Shown: positions 16,215-26,292, counted from the stretch's first letter. The stretch is DNA of 64,000 nt from Streptomyces xantholiticus (GCF_014651015.1 NZ_BMWB01000007.1:1-64000); one strand, 5' to 3'. Program-made: numbers and translations. The notes: generated by a model from the letters alone, not told the origin.

Positions 16215-17831
16215 ATGGCATCCGGGGCAGGCGCTGTCGAGAGTTCGGCCACGGCGCGACTCGTCCTGCCGACACTCGCGGCCGGCCAGTTCCTGATGGC
16301 GCTCGACAGCTCGGTCATGAACGTCTCGATCGCGACGGTGGCCGAGGACGTGGGCACGACGGTGACGGGGATCCAGGGCGCCATCACGGCCTACACCCTC
16401 GTGATGGCGATGTTCATGATCCCCGGAGGCAAGGTCGGGGCACTGATCGGACGTAAACGCGCGTTCGTGATCGGCTGTGGCATCTACGGCTGCGGCTCCC
16501 TGACCACGGCGCTCGCACCGAACCTGCCCGTGCTGCTGCTCGGCTGGTCGTTCCTTGAGGGGGTCGGAGCGGCGCTCATCCTCCCCGCGATCGTGGCGCT
16601 TGTGGCCGGCAACTTCGCTGCTGAACGCCGTCCCGCGGCCTACGGACTCGTCGCGGCCGCGGGGGCCGTGGCGATCGCGCTCGGGCCGCTCATCGGGGGT
16701 GTCGCGACGACGTACTTCTCCTGGCGGTGGGTCTTCGCCGGTGAGGTCGTGATGGTGCTCGGCATCGTGGTGCTCGCCCGCCACATCGCTGACGCCGCGA
16801 GCGACGAACGCCCGCGCATCGATCTCGTCGGCGCCGTGCTGTCCGCCCTCGGGCTGGGGACCTTCGTCTATGGCGTCCTGCGCTCCAGCGAATGGGGCTG
16901 GTTCAGGCCGAAGCCCGACGCGCCTTCGTGGCTGGGGGTTTCCCTGGTCGTGTGGCTGATGCTGGCAGGTCTGCTTCTGATCTGGCTCTTCCTCCGCTGG
17001 GAAGCACGCCTCGTGGAGCGGCGCAGGGAGCCACTCGTCGACCCGGCCATGCTGCACAACAAGCAGCTCACCGGCGGGCTGACGATGTTCTTCTTCCAGT
17101 ACCTCGTTCAGATGGGCGTGTTCTTCGTCGTCCCGCTCTATCTGTCGGTCGCCCTGGGCCTGTCCGCGCTCGTGACCGGCGCCCGCATCCTGCCGCTCTC
17201 GGTGACGCTGCTGGCGGCCGCGGTCCTGATCCCCCGCTTCCTCCCGGACGTCTCGCCGCGGCGGGTCGTGCGGATCGGGATCCTCGCGTTGCTCACCGGC
17301 GCGGTGGTCCTGATGGCCGCGCTCGACGCAGACGCCGGCGCGGAAATCGTCACCATTCCCCTCCTGCTGATCGGGTTCGGCATGGGAGCGCTGGCGTCCC
17401 AGCTCGGGTCGGTCACCGTGTCCGCGGTGCCGGAAGAAAGGAGCGCAGAAGTCGGTGGCGTCCAGAACGCCGTCACCAACCTCGGCGCCTCGATCGGTAC
17501 GGCACTCGCCGGGTCGATCATGATCGCGGCGCTCACGTCTTCGTTCCTGACCAGCGTCGAGCAGAATCCGGCGGTGCCGGCCGACGTGAAGAACCAGGCG
17601 ACCGCCGAGCTCCAGAACGGCGTACCGTTCTCGTCCGACGCCCAGCTCAAATCCGCCCTCGACAAAGCGGGCACGAGCAACGAGGTGACACAGGCGGCCC
17701 TCGATGCGAACGCCGACGCCAGGATCGACGGTCTACGCGCCGCACTCGCGATCCTCGCCATCACCGCGCTCCTCGCGATGTTCTTCACGCACCGGATCCC
17801 GACGGCCCAGCCCCGCTCGGCCAAGCCCTAG
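16215..17831 (+). CDS. MFS drug/metabolite exporter (DHA2-like, 14 TM)
   Basis: This 538-aa membrane protein belongs to the major facilitator superfamily. It has about 14 hydrophobic segments, motif C-like LDSSVMNVSIATVAEDVG early, motif A GGKVGALIGRKRAF, and ALGPLIGGV in TM5, which marks antiporters. It likely exports a small molecule using the proton gradient. The start at 16215 (MASGAGAVESS) fits the family better than an upstream ATG at 16158. No local regulator gene is visible, so its substrate is unknown. Confidence 0.9.
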   Translation: MASGAGAVESSATARLVLPTLAAGQFLMALDSSVMNVSIATVAEDVGTTVTGIQGAITAYTLVMAMFMIPGGKVGALIGRKRAFVIGCGIYGCGSLTTALAPNLPVLLLGWSFLEGVGAALILPAIVALVAGNFAAERRPAAYGLVAAAGAVAIALGPLIGGVATTYFSWRWVFAGEVVMVLGIVVLARHIADAASDERPRIDLVGAVLSALGLGTFVYGVLRSSEWGWFRPKPDAPSWLGVSLVVWLMLAGLLLIWLFLRWEARLVERRREPLVDPAMLHNKQLTGGLTMFFFQYLVQMGVFFVVPLYLSVALGLSALVTGARILPLSVTLLAAAVLIPRFLPDVSPRRVVRIGILALLTGAVVLMAALDADAGAEIVTIPLLLIGFGMGALASQLGSVTVSAVPEERSAEVGGVQNAVTNLGASIGTALAGSIMIAALTSSFLTSVEQNPAVPADVKNQATAELQNGVPFSSDAQLKSALDKAGTSNEVTQAALDANADARIDGLRAALAILAITALLAMFFTHRIPTAQPRSAKP

Positions 17832-17881
17832 CCGCAGACGTACCCGGGTCTCGGGCCGCAACCCGAGGCTCGTCCTCTGCT

Positions 17882-18316
17882 TCAGCGCTCCGCCGGGCTG
17901 GGAGCGGTGCACAGTGCCCAGATCACGAAAACGTTGATGGCGATCAGGACGATGGCCCAGAACGGCGCGTAGGGGATCCAGAGGAAGTTCGCGAGCATGG
18001 CCAGGCCGGCCAGCCCCACGCCGACGACCCTCGCCCAGGTGGCGCCCTGGAGCAGGGCGGCACCGGCGAGAGTGATGACCACGCCCATGACCAGATGGAC
18101 CCAGCCCCATCCGGTGAGATCGAACTCGAACACGTAGTTGGGGGTGGCGACGAACACGTCGTCATCGGCGATGGCGGCGATGCCCGCGAAGAGCGTCATC
18201 AGGCCACCGAAGATCATCAGGACGGCGGCGAAGACCAGCCAGCCGCTCCCGATACCGGTCCTCTCCGAACTCCGCACCCCCGCACCCGAGTGGGCTCCAC
18301 TCACATGACTGGTCAT
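17882..18316 (-). CDS. DUF7144-type small membrane protein
   Basis: The 144-aa protein has four hydrophobic helices (around SGWLVFAAVLMIFGGLMTL, WGWVHLVMGVVITLAGAALL, LAGLAMLANFLWIPYAPFW, AIVLIAINVFVIWAL). The pattern GWxHLxxGxxxxxAG, then WAR, is typical of DUF7144 proteins common in Streptomyces. Function unknown. An alternative start lies at 18328. Its 3' end faces the MFS gene. Confidence 0.75.
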   Translation of the reverse strand: MTSHVSGAHSGAGVRSSERTGIGSGWLVFAAVLMIFGGLMTLFAGIAAIADDDVFVATPNYVFEFDLTGWGWVHLVMGVVITLAGAALLQGATWARVVGVGLAGLAMLANFLWIPYAPFWAIVLIAINVFVIWALCTAPSPAER

Positions 18317-18514
18317 CGCAGGCTCCATCGTGTCGTACGGTCCCGCACAACCGCGCTTTCGCTTTCGGCCGGTCGGGCTACTTCCAATCTCGTCCTGCCG
18401 GGTGCGCCGCGCACCTCGGGGTGCCTGACCGGTAGCTCTTCATGAGTAGCTCGCAGACCATCTGTGCAGGCCAGGGCTGTGTCGACGGGGTTGCGGGGCA
18501 GGGGCCGCAGGCAA

Positions 18515-18796
18515 TTACCCACCCGGTCGTTTCGTAGGTCGGTCCCGGCGCCGACGCACAGTAAAGGCACAGGCGAGCATGCCCAAGGCCCAGGCGATCA
18601 GAAGGGCTCCCCACAGCGGCATGGTCACTTCTGGGATGAGAAGACGGATCTCGACACTCGCGCGGTTCTCGAAGATGAAGACCAGAGCGATCGCAGTGAT
18701 CAGAACGAACGGTGTGAAGCGGCGGACACCGGGGCGGGAAAGGAATGGGGTGTGCGGCTTTTGGTCCGTGTGGTCTGTGCTGGTTCTTCGAGCCAT
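18515..18796 (-). CDS. LapA-like (DUF1049) small membrane protein
   Basis: The 93-aa protein has two transmembrane helices (FTPFVLITAIALVFIFENR and MPLWGALLIAWALGMLACAF) separated by the ENRASVEIRLLIPEV segment that defines LapA-domain proteins, with a basic C-terminus RRRRDRPTKRPGG. E. coli LapA/LapB take part in envelope homeostasis; the role in actinomycetes is unknown. Confidence 0.75.
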   Translation of the reverse strand: MARRTSTDHTDQKPHTPFLSRPGVRRFTPFVLITAIALVFIFENRASVEIRLLIPEVTMPLWGALLIAWALGMLACAFTVRRRRDRPTKRPGG

Positions 18797-19295
18797 GGGA
18801 TATCTCTCTCCATCACGTTGCCCCTTCGTCCAGCGTCCTCTCCCAGTACGCGGCTCGCTACCGAAGGAGCCGCAGCCGCGACTGCGTCATGATTGCTGCG
18901 GTCGGCGAGTCGCGCTCATGGCGCTTGGCTGCGCCTGACGAGTCCGGCCCGGCCCCGTCCTCGGACGGCTGGACCGCGTTGGTCGCGGCAGGGGGAGGCG
19001 GGCGCGGCAGCTCCGCGGGCAGCAGGTGGTCCTGCCGGCTCCGGTCGGGGCCGGCGGCGATGGGGCTGTGTGGTTCGGCGTCGCCCGCGCCGGGCCATGC
19101 GGTTTCTGGCTGCTGGAACCCGACACCACGCCTTCGGTGCCGTAGCTACGGGAGCTCGGGCCGTCTCGTCGCAGCGGCGCCGATGACCGAGATGCCTGCT
19201 GGTGCGGGGTGTGGAACGGTGGGACTGGGCCGGGGGAGCCGGGCCCGGACAAGGGCAGGTGCTCCACAGGCCCACTCCGCCCAGGAGGTGGCGTC
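18797..19295. other. 500-base stretch without a supported gene
   Basis: Open frames exist in both directions, but none shows a family motif or a convincing start. The 3' end carries the ribosome-binding site (AGGAGG, about 19284) of the downstream gene. Confidence 0.4.
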
Positions 19296-20696
19296 ATGGC
19301 TGACCGGGTCAGCAGGAGGCTTCCGGAGGAACGGGCGGCGCGGGGCCGGGCCGCGCGGGCGGACGCTCCGCGCTCCGCCCACGCGGAGTACCAGCCCTCG
19401 GCGAAGCGACCAAACCCGGTGGAGACCATCGAGGCGCAGTCGGCCGCCCGGCTGCCGGACCTCGTGCCCATCCGGTACGGCCGGATGCTGGAGTCCCCCT
19501 TCCGCTTCTACCGGGGTGCGGCCGCCGTCATGGCCGGTGACCTGGCCGACACCCCCCGCTCGGGAATCTCCGCGCAGTTGTGCGGGGACGCGCATCTGCT
19601 GAACTTCCGGCTGCTTGCCTCGCCCGAGCGGCATCTGGTGTTCGACATCAACGACTTCGACGAGACACTGCCCGGCCCCTGGGAGTGGGACGTCAAGAGG
19701 CTGGCCGCCAGCCTGGCCATCGCCGGACGCGAGAACGGCTACACGGATGCCGAACGGGCCTCCGTCGTACGGACCACCGTGCGGTCCTACCGCGAGCGGA
19801 TGCGCCACTTCGCCGGCCTGGGCAACCTCGCCGTCTGGTACACCCAGGCCGACATGGACGTGCTGCAGGCGCTGGCGGACCGGAGGCTGGGAGCGCAGGG
19901 CCGCGAGCGTACCCGGCGGGCCATGGCCAAGGCCCGCAGCCGCGACAGCCTCCAGGCATTCGAAAAGCTCACGCACGTGGCCGAGGGCCGGCGCAGGATC
20001 GCCCCCGACCCGCCCCTGATCGTGCCGCTGGGGTCCCTGCTGCCGGGCGTCGAGCACGACGCGCTGGAGGAACAGCTGAGCGAACTGATCGAGCGGTACA
20101 GCCACAGCCTGCAGTCCGACCGCCGCCATCTGCTGCGGCAGTACCGGGTCGTCGACATGGCCCGCAAGGTCGTCGGGGTCGGCAGCGTCGGCACCCGCTG
20201 CTGGGTCGTCCTGCTGCTCGGCAGGGACGACGAGGATCCGCTGCTGCTCCAGGCCAAGGAAGCCGACACGTCGGTGCTGGCCCCGTACGCCGGGACGAGC
20301 GCCTACGACAACCAGGGCCAACGGGTCGTCGCCGGGCAGCGCCTCATGCAGGCCGCCGGCGACATCTTCCTCGGCTGGGAACGCGTCACCGGAATCGACG
20401 GACGCCAACGCGACTTCTACATCCGCCAGTTGCGGGACTGGAAAGGCATCGCTGAACCCCAGCTCATGGTTCCCAAGGACATGCGCGCCTTCGGCGAACT
20501 CTGCGGCGCCACCCTCGCCCGCGCCCACGCCCGCTCCGGAGACCGCATCGCCATCGCCGCCTACCTCGGCGCCGGCGACGCCTTCGACCACGCACTCACA
20601 GTCTTCGCCGAACGCTACGCCGACCAGAACGAACGCGACCATCAAGCACTCACCGACGCCGTACGCACCGGCCGAGTCCCCACCCAAAACGCGTAG
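19296..20696 (+). CDS. DUF2252 domain protein
   Basis: The 466-aa protein shows the DUF2252 pattern: LVPIRYGRMLESPFRFYRGA, then CGDAHLLNFRL and FDINDFDETLPGPWEWDVKR, which resemble the nucleotide-binding and catalytic loops of aminoglycoside phosphotransferase/kinase-like folds. A kinase-like role is inferred from that resemblance only. The ATG at 19296 follows AGGAGG at a proper distance; a frame extending to 19209 lacks such a site. A small membrane protein gene follows 61 bases downstream and may share the transcript. Confidence 0.88.
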   Translation: MADRVSRRLPEERAARGRAARADAPRSAHAEYQPSAKRPNPVETIEAQSAARLPDLVPIRYGRMLESPFRFYRGAAAVMAGDLADTPRSGISAQLCGDAHLLNFRLLASPERHLVFDINDFDETLPGPWEWDVKRLAASLAIAGRENGYTDAERASVVRTTVRSYRERMRHFAGLGNLAVWYTQADMDVLQALADRRLGAQGRERTRRAMAKARSRDSLQAFEKLTHVAEGRRRIAPDPPLIVPLGSLLPGVEHDALEEQLSELIERYSHSLQSDRRHLLRQYRVVDMARKVVGVGSVGTRCWVVLLLGRDDEDPLLLQAKEADTSVLAPYAGTSAYDNQGQRVVAGQRLMQAAGDIFLGWERVTGIDGRQRDFYIRQLRDWKGIAEPQLMVPKDMRAFGELCGATLARAHARSGDRIAIAAYLGAGDAFDHALTVFAERYADQNERDHQALTDAVRTGRVPTQNA

Positions 20697-20757
20697 CGCC
20701 TGCAGGGGCCGGAGACGACTGCCGCATGCGAGGCACGGCAAAGGCAGGAGGACGACT

Positions 20758-21177
20758 ATGAGCACCAACCTGTATCTGGCATACGACTATCCGCTCCTGG
20801 GCGCGTTCTGGACCATGATGTGGATCTTCCTGTGGATCCTGTGGATCATCCTGCTGTTCCGCGTCATCGGCGATGTCTTTCGCGACGACTCGCTGAGTGG
20901 CTGGGGGAAGACGGGGTGGACCTTCTTCGTGATCATCCTGCCGTTCCTCGGAATCTTCGTGTACCTGATCGCCCGGGGTCGTGACATGGGCAAACGTGAA
21001 CAGCAGTCCGCCAGGGCACGGCAAGAGTCGCTCGACGCGTACGTCCAGGGAAGCGCCGGAAGCGCGGGTCCGGTCAGCCACGCGGACGAGCTGACCAAGC
21101 TCTCCGAGCTCAAGCGCAGGGGTGAGCTCACCGAGGCGGAGTTCCAGCACGCCAAGCAGAAGGTGCTGACGTCCTGA
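20758..21177 (+). CDS. PLDc_N/SHOCT domain membrane protein
   Basis: This 139-aa protein has two N-terminal membrane helices (about 13-38 and 52-74, the second in TFFVIILPFLGIFVYLIARG) typical of the cardiolipin synthase-like PLDc_N region without the catalytic domain. It ends in a SHOCT motif (about 108-137, LTKLSELKRRGELTEAEF). SHOCT modules occur as short oligomerisation or membrane-linked tails. AGGAGG precedes the ATG. Function unknown. Confidence 0.82.
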   Translation: MSTNLYLAYDYPLLGAFWTMMWIFLWILWIILLFRVIGDVFRDDSLSGWGKTGWTFFVIILPFLGIFVYLIARGRDMGKREQQSARARQESLDAYVQGSAGSAGPVSHADELTKLSELKRRGELTEAEFQHAKQKVLTS

Positions 21178-21912
21178 CCCCGCCCGGGCGTCGCACCGAG
21201 CACCCATGCCTGGAGGCGCCTCAGTGCGCCCTGCGCGATCCGCACAAATTGCCGCGACAAGGCCTGGAGGGCTTCTCCGATGGTGCGGCCGGCTTCCTGA
21301 GCGATTCGTGCGCGCCGTGAGCGAGGCGCCGAGACCGTATGCGTGACGGGGGCTCCCCCCCGAAAATGGTCAGCCGTCTCGCGCTCGCCGCGATCAGCGG
21401 ACATGAAGTGGCTGACGCGGCCCCGGTGACCCGCCATGAGGGTGCGGATCGGAGTTCTCGCCGGTTGCCGTGGCGCTCGCTGTCGGCCGGCGCCGTAACC
21501 GGCGGATGCTGCCCGCTCTGGACACGTGGCGCCACGAGAGCCAATGGCTCGAGACCGAGTTGCGCCGGCTGCTGGACGGAGACGACGGAGCCACGCCGCG
21601 ATCCCGTGCTGCGGCGTGGCTCAGGGACGCTGCCTCACATCGCAGGCGTGTCCAGGGGACCAAGCCTGCGGCGCACGGCGCTGTCGGGTACGGGCGTGCC
21701 CTCGCACAGGTCGCGCGCCCCCGCAGACCAGGGCGCCCTTCTCACGCTGGTCCCTCCGCACCAGCGGCGCGAACACCTCCCCCGCCGAACTCCTGCAACC
21801 GGGCACGACACGAAGCGAGTTCCCCGCCGTCGTACCGGCAGCGAACTACCGGACACCCACCATGGCAAGGCCCACGTATCAAAGCCCTACCAGACAGCGA
21901 TCTGCTGACGCG
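21178..21912. other. 735-base stretch with no supported gene
   Basis: I see no family motifs on either strand. A plus-strand stretch from about 21505 (LDTWRHESQWLETELRRLL) looks protein-like but runs into low-complexity Arg/Pro-rich sequence, so it may be decayed coding DNA. Confidence 0.4.
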
Positions 21913-22749
21913 TCATGCCGGTTCCGGGACGAAGGGGTACAACTCGTCGGCTCCGGCCCGTACGACGCCGTAGCTGCTCTCGGGTACCTCGTTCCAGGCG
22001 CCAGGCAGGTCGCCGAGGGGTTCGGACACGATGAGGCGGGTGTCGTCGGACACTTCCTGGAGGAAAGCCGCATCGGGGTGCAGCTTGCGCAGTGCGTCGA
22101 CGCGGGTGCTGTAGAACAACGACCGGGAAGCGCCCTGGCTCGAGTAACGGAAGGCCCACACGCGTTCGCCGTCGGTCACGGCGATCGTCATCTGGAGCGG
22201 GAACTCCACACCGTGGTCGCGGCCGCTGCGCTCCACCACTCCCACCATCCGGGCCACCGCGCTCGGCGGGTCCTGGTCCAGCCCGAAGGTGACCGCCAAG
22301 TAGAACATCATCTCCGAGTCCGTCGTTCCTTCGATGTCGGAGTACAGCTCAGGGGCGACGAGCAGGGAAAGCTCGCGGCGTATGAGGTGGAAACCTGTGA
22401 TGGCACCGTTGTGCATCCACATCCAACGGCCGTGCCGGAACGGGTGGCAATTCGTCTGCTGCACCGCCGTGCCGGTCGACGCCCGTATGTGGGCGAAGAA
22501 CAAGGGAGAGCGGACATGATCCGCGATCTCCCTCAGGTTGCGGTTGTTCCAGGCGGGGCCGATGTCTCTGAGCAAGGCTGGGGTCTCGATGTCTTCCTGC
22601 GGATACCATCCGACGCCGAAACCGTCGCCGTTCGTCGTTTCGACCCCCAGCCTGGAGTGGAGGCTCTGATCGATCAGCGAGTGGGCCGGTTTGTAGAGGA
22701 TGGTGTCGAGCAGCAGGGGTGTTCCCGAGTAGGCGAGCCATCGACACAT
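21913..22749 (-). CDS. class II glutamine amidotransferase
   Basis: The 278-aa protein begins MCRWLAYSG, exposing Cys2 as the N-terminal nucleophile after Met removal. Glutaminase-type features follow: TTNGDGFGVGWYP, FFAHIRASTG, QQTNCHPF, WMWMHNGAI and GTTDSEMMF. It resembles stand-alone YafJ/EgtC-like amidohydrolases, which release an amide or gamma-glutamyl group from a small substrate. No ergothioneine genes are adjacent. AGGTGA precedes the ATG. Confidence 0.9.
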   Translation of the reverse strand: MCRWLAYSGTPLLLDTILYKPAHSLIDQSLHSRLGVETTNGDGFGVGWYPQEDIETPALLRDIGPAWNNRNLREIADHVRSPLFFAHIRASTGTAVQQTNCHPFRHGRWMWMHNGAITGFHLIRRELSLLVAPELYSDIEGTTDSEMMFYLAVTFGLDQDPPSAVARMVGVVERSGRDHGVEFPLQMTIAVTDGERVWAFRYSSQGASRSLFYSTRVDALRKLHPDAAFLQEVSDDTRLIVSEPLGDLPGAWNEVPESSYGVVRAGADELYPFVPEPA

Positions 22750-23052
22750 GAGCGATCACCTGTGTTCCTACCTGCACCTGCGGGAATGCCTTGATGTCCC
22801 GCTCGTGGTTTGCGGAGTCTTCATTGCGTTGGCCGGCCACCTGGCTGCTGCGCCCCGCTGCCCCGTCGGCTCTGCTTCGAGCGCGCTGAGGATGGGTTGC
22901 CGCTTCCCCCACGCTGACGGCGACGCCGTGTCCGCTGATCGGGTGGCTCTTGTCCGGCCCATCTCATTTTCGCCTCCCTCGCCGCGCATCGCCATGCGGG
23001 CGCGGACCGGACGGTCGTCGCTCCGAGCTCGGGGCGATGGAACCAGCCGACC

Positions 23053-23370
23053 GTGCGGCTCCACCGTGGTCGTGCGCCATCGGTACTCCCGCCCCGCTCC
23101 CCAGAAGGCCCGATCGACTGGGTGCCCGAAGCTGTCGACCATGTGCAAGGTGGACCACTGCGGGCCCGCAACTTCCGTCAGCGGTTCGTCGCGCAGGCGG
23201 TCGTGAAAGCCGGGCTGGGGCACCTCAAGGTCACCCCGCCCAAGCTGCGCCACACGGCAGCCTCGCTCGCCATCGCCATCGCCAGCGGCGCGGACGTCAA
23301 CGTCGTACAGACGACGCTGGGCCACAAGTCCGCGACGCTGACACTGGAACCCGGCACGTCAGCAACGTCT
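23053..23370 (+). pseudogene. truncated tyrosine integrase remnant
   Basis: The frame encodes ARNFRQRFVAQAVVKAGL, then KVTPPKLRHTAASLAIAIAS and NVVQTTLGHKSATLTLEPGT. These are the C-terminal catalytic boxes of a tyrosine recombinase (LRHT and LGHKS). The segment stops where the nucleophilic Tyr should follow (usually LTLDxYGHL), and the N-terminal half is missing. The 3' end runs into the neighbouring DHFR-like gene on the other strand. It is another integration scar. Confidence 0.7.
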
Positions 23371-23944
23371 AAAGCACGGCCTGGCGCGCCACGCGGTAGC
23401 GGAGGTAGACGACTCTCGAGCTGAAGGTGCGGGTCTCGACGAGTTCGAGATCCACCCGGCGCTCGCGTTGGGGAAAGAACGGAATGCCACCGCCAACCAG
23501 CACCGGGTAGACCATGGCCCGGTACTCGTCGATCAGACCCGACCCGGCCGCCTCAGCGGCGAGAGTCGCGCCGCCGATCGCGATGTCGCCCTCCCCCGGC
23601 TCGGCTCGCAACCGCTCGATCTCCTCCGCCAGGCCGCCGGAGGCCAGACGGGCATTGCCCTGCACCGCCGACAGCGTGGTGGAGAACACCACCTTCGGGA
23701 GCGGCTTCCAGATCGCGGTCCACTCGAGCATTGCGTCGTCGAGCGATGGATCCTGGTCGGCGGTCTCCCAGTACAGCATCGTCTCGTACAGCCGTCGTCC
23801 CAACAGGTGGACGCCGACCTGTCGAGTCTCGTCGATCCAGAAGCGAAAGACCTCCTCGTCGGGCGCCGTCCAGTCGAAGTCGTCGTTCGGCCCGACGATG
23901 TAGCCGTCAAGTGAGACGCTCATCGAATAGGTCACGCTGCGCAT
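23369..23944 (-). CDS. dihydrofolate reductase family protein (RibD C-terminal-like)
   Basis: The 191-aa protein has the short DHFR/RibD-C fold features: YSMSVSLDGYIVGPNDDFDW at the N-terminus, LLGRRLYETM, KVVFSTTL, IAIGGATLAAEAAGSGLIDE and YPVLVGGG. Such proteins bind NADPH; substrates are mostly unknown in actinomycetes, and this is not the housekeeping DHFR. GGAGGACTTCTG lies directly before the ATG. Confidence 0.87.
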   Translation of the reverse strand: MRSVTYSMSVSLDGYIVGPNDDFDWTAPDEEVFRFWIDETRQVGVHLLGRRLYETMLYWETADQDPSLDDAMLEWTAIWKPLPKVVFSTTLSAVQGNARLASGGLAEEIERLRAEPGEGDIAIGGATLAAEAAGSGLIDEYRAMVYPVLVGGGIPFFPQRERRVDLELVETRTFSSRVVYLRYRVARQAVL

Positions 23945-24165
23945 CAGAAGTCCTCCTCGGGAGCAGGTTCGACACTATGACCGCCGGTCGCTCAGGACTC
24001 ATCACGGCTCGCGGGATCCCCGCAGATCTCCCGGCCCCTCGACTGCTCGTTGCCGCTGCTGTCCGCCGTCGTTGATGTCAGGGGTGGATGTCAGGCAGGA
24101 CGTTGAGCAGGGCTGGCGAAGAGTTTCGTGGCCGGCGACGGTAGCCAGCCGTTAGGGTCGCGTGC

Positions 24166-24678
24166 ATGGGTGCCGCCACCGCTGCCATGGTCACTGCCAT
24201 CGTCGGAGTACTTGGCACGCTCTTGGCGCCGCTGGTCACGACGTGGGCTACGAAACGCCAGCGGGCACAGGAGAGCCAAGCCGAGGAGAGAAGGCGGCTC
24301 TTCGAGGAGCGGCGTGCCACGTACACCGCGATGAATCGAGCCTCTCGCCACTTCCACACCATGCTGAAGGATGCCCTTCATCGCCTGCGAGATGGGGTCT
24401 ACGCCGACGATGACCGTGCCCAGGTCGAGGAGGCGCGGCGGGACTACCGGGATCGCTACGCCGAGGCTCAGATGGTCGTTCCTGAAGTGGTACTCACGGC
24501 ATCTCGCGAATTGAACGTCGTCTTGGCCGCGGTTGACGCTACTGCCAAGCGCATTGATCGCGGTCTCTCCAGAGAGGGGGAAAGCGCGGATCAGGCGCTC
24601 CTCGACCTGAAGGCCGCAGAACCCGCACTCACCGCCATGCGCCGGATCATGCGTGAAGACCTGGGCGTGGCCGACTAA
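24166..24678 (+). CDS. hypothetical protein with N-terminal membrane helix and coiled coil
   Basis: This 170-aa protein has one hydrophobic segment (about 4-27, MVTAIVGVLGTLLAPLVTTW), a highly charged helical stretch (KRQRAQESQAEERRRLFEER) and a helical C-terminal domain. It looks like a membrane-anchored small helical protein common in Streptomyces accessory regions. I do not recognise a named family and see no operon partner. Confidence 0.6.
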   Translation: MGAATAAMVTAIVGVLGTLLAPLVTTWATKRQRAQESQAEERRRLFEERRATYTAMNRASRHFHTMLKDALHRLRDGVYADDDRAQVEEARRDYRDRYAEAQMVVPEVVLTASRELNVVLAAVDATAKRIDRGLSREGESADQALLDLKAAEPALTAMRRIMREDLGVAD

Positions 24679-24876
24679 CCACGTGTTGGCTTCGGACTCG
24701 TACACGCAGGAGTGCCGATCTTCACCTTCGCGCCTTGCCGCCGGGACCTCTTCCTCCTGAAGCAACTTGGGATGCAAGCTGTCCTTGGCCCGATGCGCTC
24801 GCCACCTGCGTTGATGGTCCGCTGACGTACACGGTTGTTCACGGCCGTGCGTCAGCGTTGTCACCCAGTCGGACAC

Positions 24877-25356
24877 TCACTGCCCTACTCGCTGCGAGCA
24901 TGGTCGGTCGGCTGGACCCTTTGCTTCCCACTCGTGCAGTGCGGCGAGTTCTCCCAGGTCGTTGCCGACCATGACCTGAGCGAGTCGTCCGGCGACGGCC
25001 ACGACCTCTGGCCAAGCGGCCGCCTGGAGGTATTCCGCGTCTGAGTCGTTGGTCGCCTCGTTTGCGGCGTTGTTGAGTGCTGCACCGAGCTCTCTCATGA
25101 GGGCGACCTCCTCTTCCGTTCTCAGGCTCGTGCCGAGGTGGCGCTCGGGTTCGTCGGCGTCGCAGAAGTCGTCGAAGAGCGTGTGGAAGATGTGGTCCAG
25201 GTTCTCGAACGCTGACGGGTCGAGCCACACGTCCCGTTGCCATGGCGGATTGGCCAGAGCCAAGACCGCCGGCACGAGGTGGACTCGGAAGTTCGCCAAG
25301 CGCCGGGAACCCTCATTCATGGGCCGAGCCCACTGACCGGGTTGATGCGGTGTCAT
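24877..25356 (-). CDS. SCO4402-like hypothetical protein
   Basis: The 159-aa protein from the ATG at 25356 has the pattern FRVHLVPAVLALANPPWQRD, then a FENLDHIFHTLFDDF segment, EEEVALMRELGAALNNA, and WPEVVAVAGRLAQVM. This resembles the SCO4402 family of small actinobacterial proteins of unknown function that often sit among polymorphic-toxin immunity genes. A longer start at 25401 is possible. It converges on nothing; the DUF4328 gene starts on the other strand about 220 bases away. Confidence 0.6.
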   Translation of the reverse strand: MTPHQPGQWARPMNEGSRRLANFRVHLVPAVLALANPPWQRDVWLDPSAFENLDHIFHTLFDDFCDADEPERHLGTSLRTEEEVALMRELGAALNNAANEATNDSDAEYLQAAAWPEVVAVAGRLAQVMVGNDLGELAALHEWEAKGPADRPCSQRVGQ

Positions 25357-25578
25357 GAAGAGCACCGCTTCAGGGGCGAGGTGGGGCCTGATCTGCGGCA
25401 TCCAGACTTCGACGGATGCAGGCGGTGTGCGCTGCCGGCATTCGCGGTTACCCGTACTCCCCGCCCGATCTGGCGCGGTTGTGGCACGGCCGATCCCCTC
25501 GATGCGAACTACGGGCGGGGCGGTCGCCGAGGTCTGATCGACTGCTCAGCTGGGGTGACTGGGGCCGATGCCCGTCGG

Positions 25579-26292
25579 ATGCGGGCGCGCCGGCTGCTGT
25601 ACTTCGCTGCTGTGCTGACCCATGCTGCTTCAAGCCGGGAGGTCCGGCTGCCAAAGTGGGGAGCATTCGTGGGCAGGAGTGGGGGCGTGGCGGTGTCCGT
25701 CGCGCTCGGGCTGAACATCGGCTTTGCCGTCGCGTTGCTCGCGGCACAGATGCAGTTGCACGCCGTGTTGGGACGGATGCCACAAGGCGAGCCTGTCCTG
25801 CGAGCCGAGATGTGGGTGGGGAACCTCGGGGGAATCCAGGCGGCCGCGTTCGTGGGCACGGGCATTCTCTTCCTGCTGTGGTTCTCGCAGATGCGAGGAC
25901 ATTCCGAGCGGCTCCGGCCCAGTCCGCGGTGGATGGGTCGTAACGGCGCTCTGGGCTGGTGGTTCGTCCCCGTCGTGAACTTGTGGATGCCCTTTCGTAT
26001 CGCTCTCGACATCTGGGCATCGAGCCAGCCGGAGGACACCGTTCGCCGCCGCTCCAGGCTGCCGGTCACTGTGTGGTGGTTGCTCTTCGCATCATGGACT
26101 TTCGCAAACGGGTGGCCCCGAGACCTCTACCAACGGGCTGAAGGCGCAGATCTGGTAAGAGCCGCGCTGCGCTCCGGCATGATCGCGAATGGGCTGTGCG
26201 TAGTGGCCGCCGTCGCCACCATCGTCTTTGTGCGGCAGTTCACGCAGATGCAGAGTCGGCAGTCGCACGGCGACACGAGTGCCGCTCTTTAG
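25579..26292 (+). CDS. DUF4328 membrane protein
   Basis: About 237 aa with four hydrophobic segments. The diagnostic DUF4328 stretch is SERLRPSPRWMGRNGALGWW, followed by FVPVVNLWMPFRIALDIW. Function is unknown. The exact start is uncertain: ATG 25579 or GTG 25669 both precede the first membrane helix. Its TAG stop (26290-26292) is in the same frame as the nuclease fragment that follows, with no intervening shift, so a fused ancestor or readthrough product is conceivable. Confidence 0.7.
   Translation: MRARRLLYFAAVLTHAASSREVRLPKWGAFVGRSGGVAVSVALGLNIGFAVALLAAQMQLHAVLGRMPQGEPVLRAEMWVGNLGGIQAAAFVGTGILFLLWFSQMRGHSERLRPSPRWMGRNGALGWWFVPVVNLWMPFRIALDIWASSQPEDTVRRRSRLPVTVWWLLFASWTFANGWPRDLYQRAEGADLVRAALRSGMIANGLCVVAAVATIVFVRQFTQMQSRQSHGDTSAAL

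Noticed and set aside
21470..21973. 167-aa plus-strand frame
   Set aside because: Low-complexity Arg/Pro/Ala sequence after the first 50 residues, no ribosome-binding site, and it overlaps the 3' end of the glutamine amidotransferase gene.
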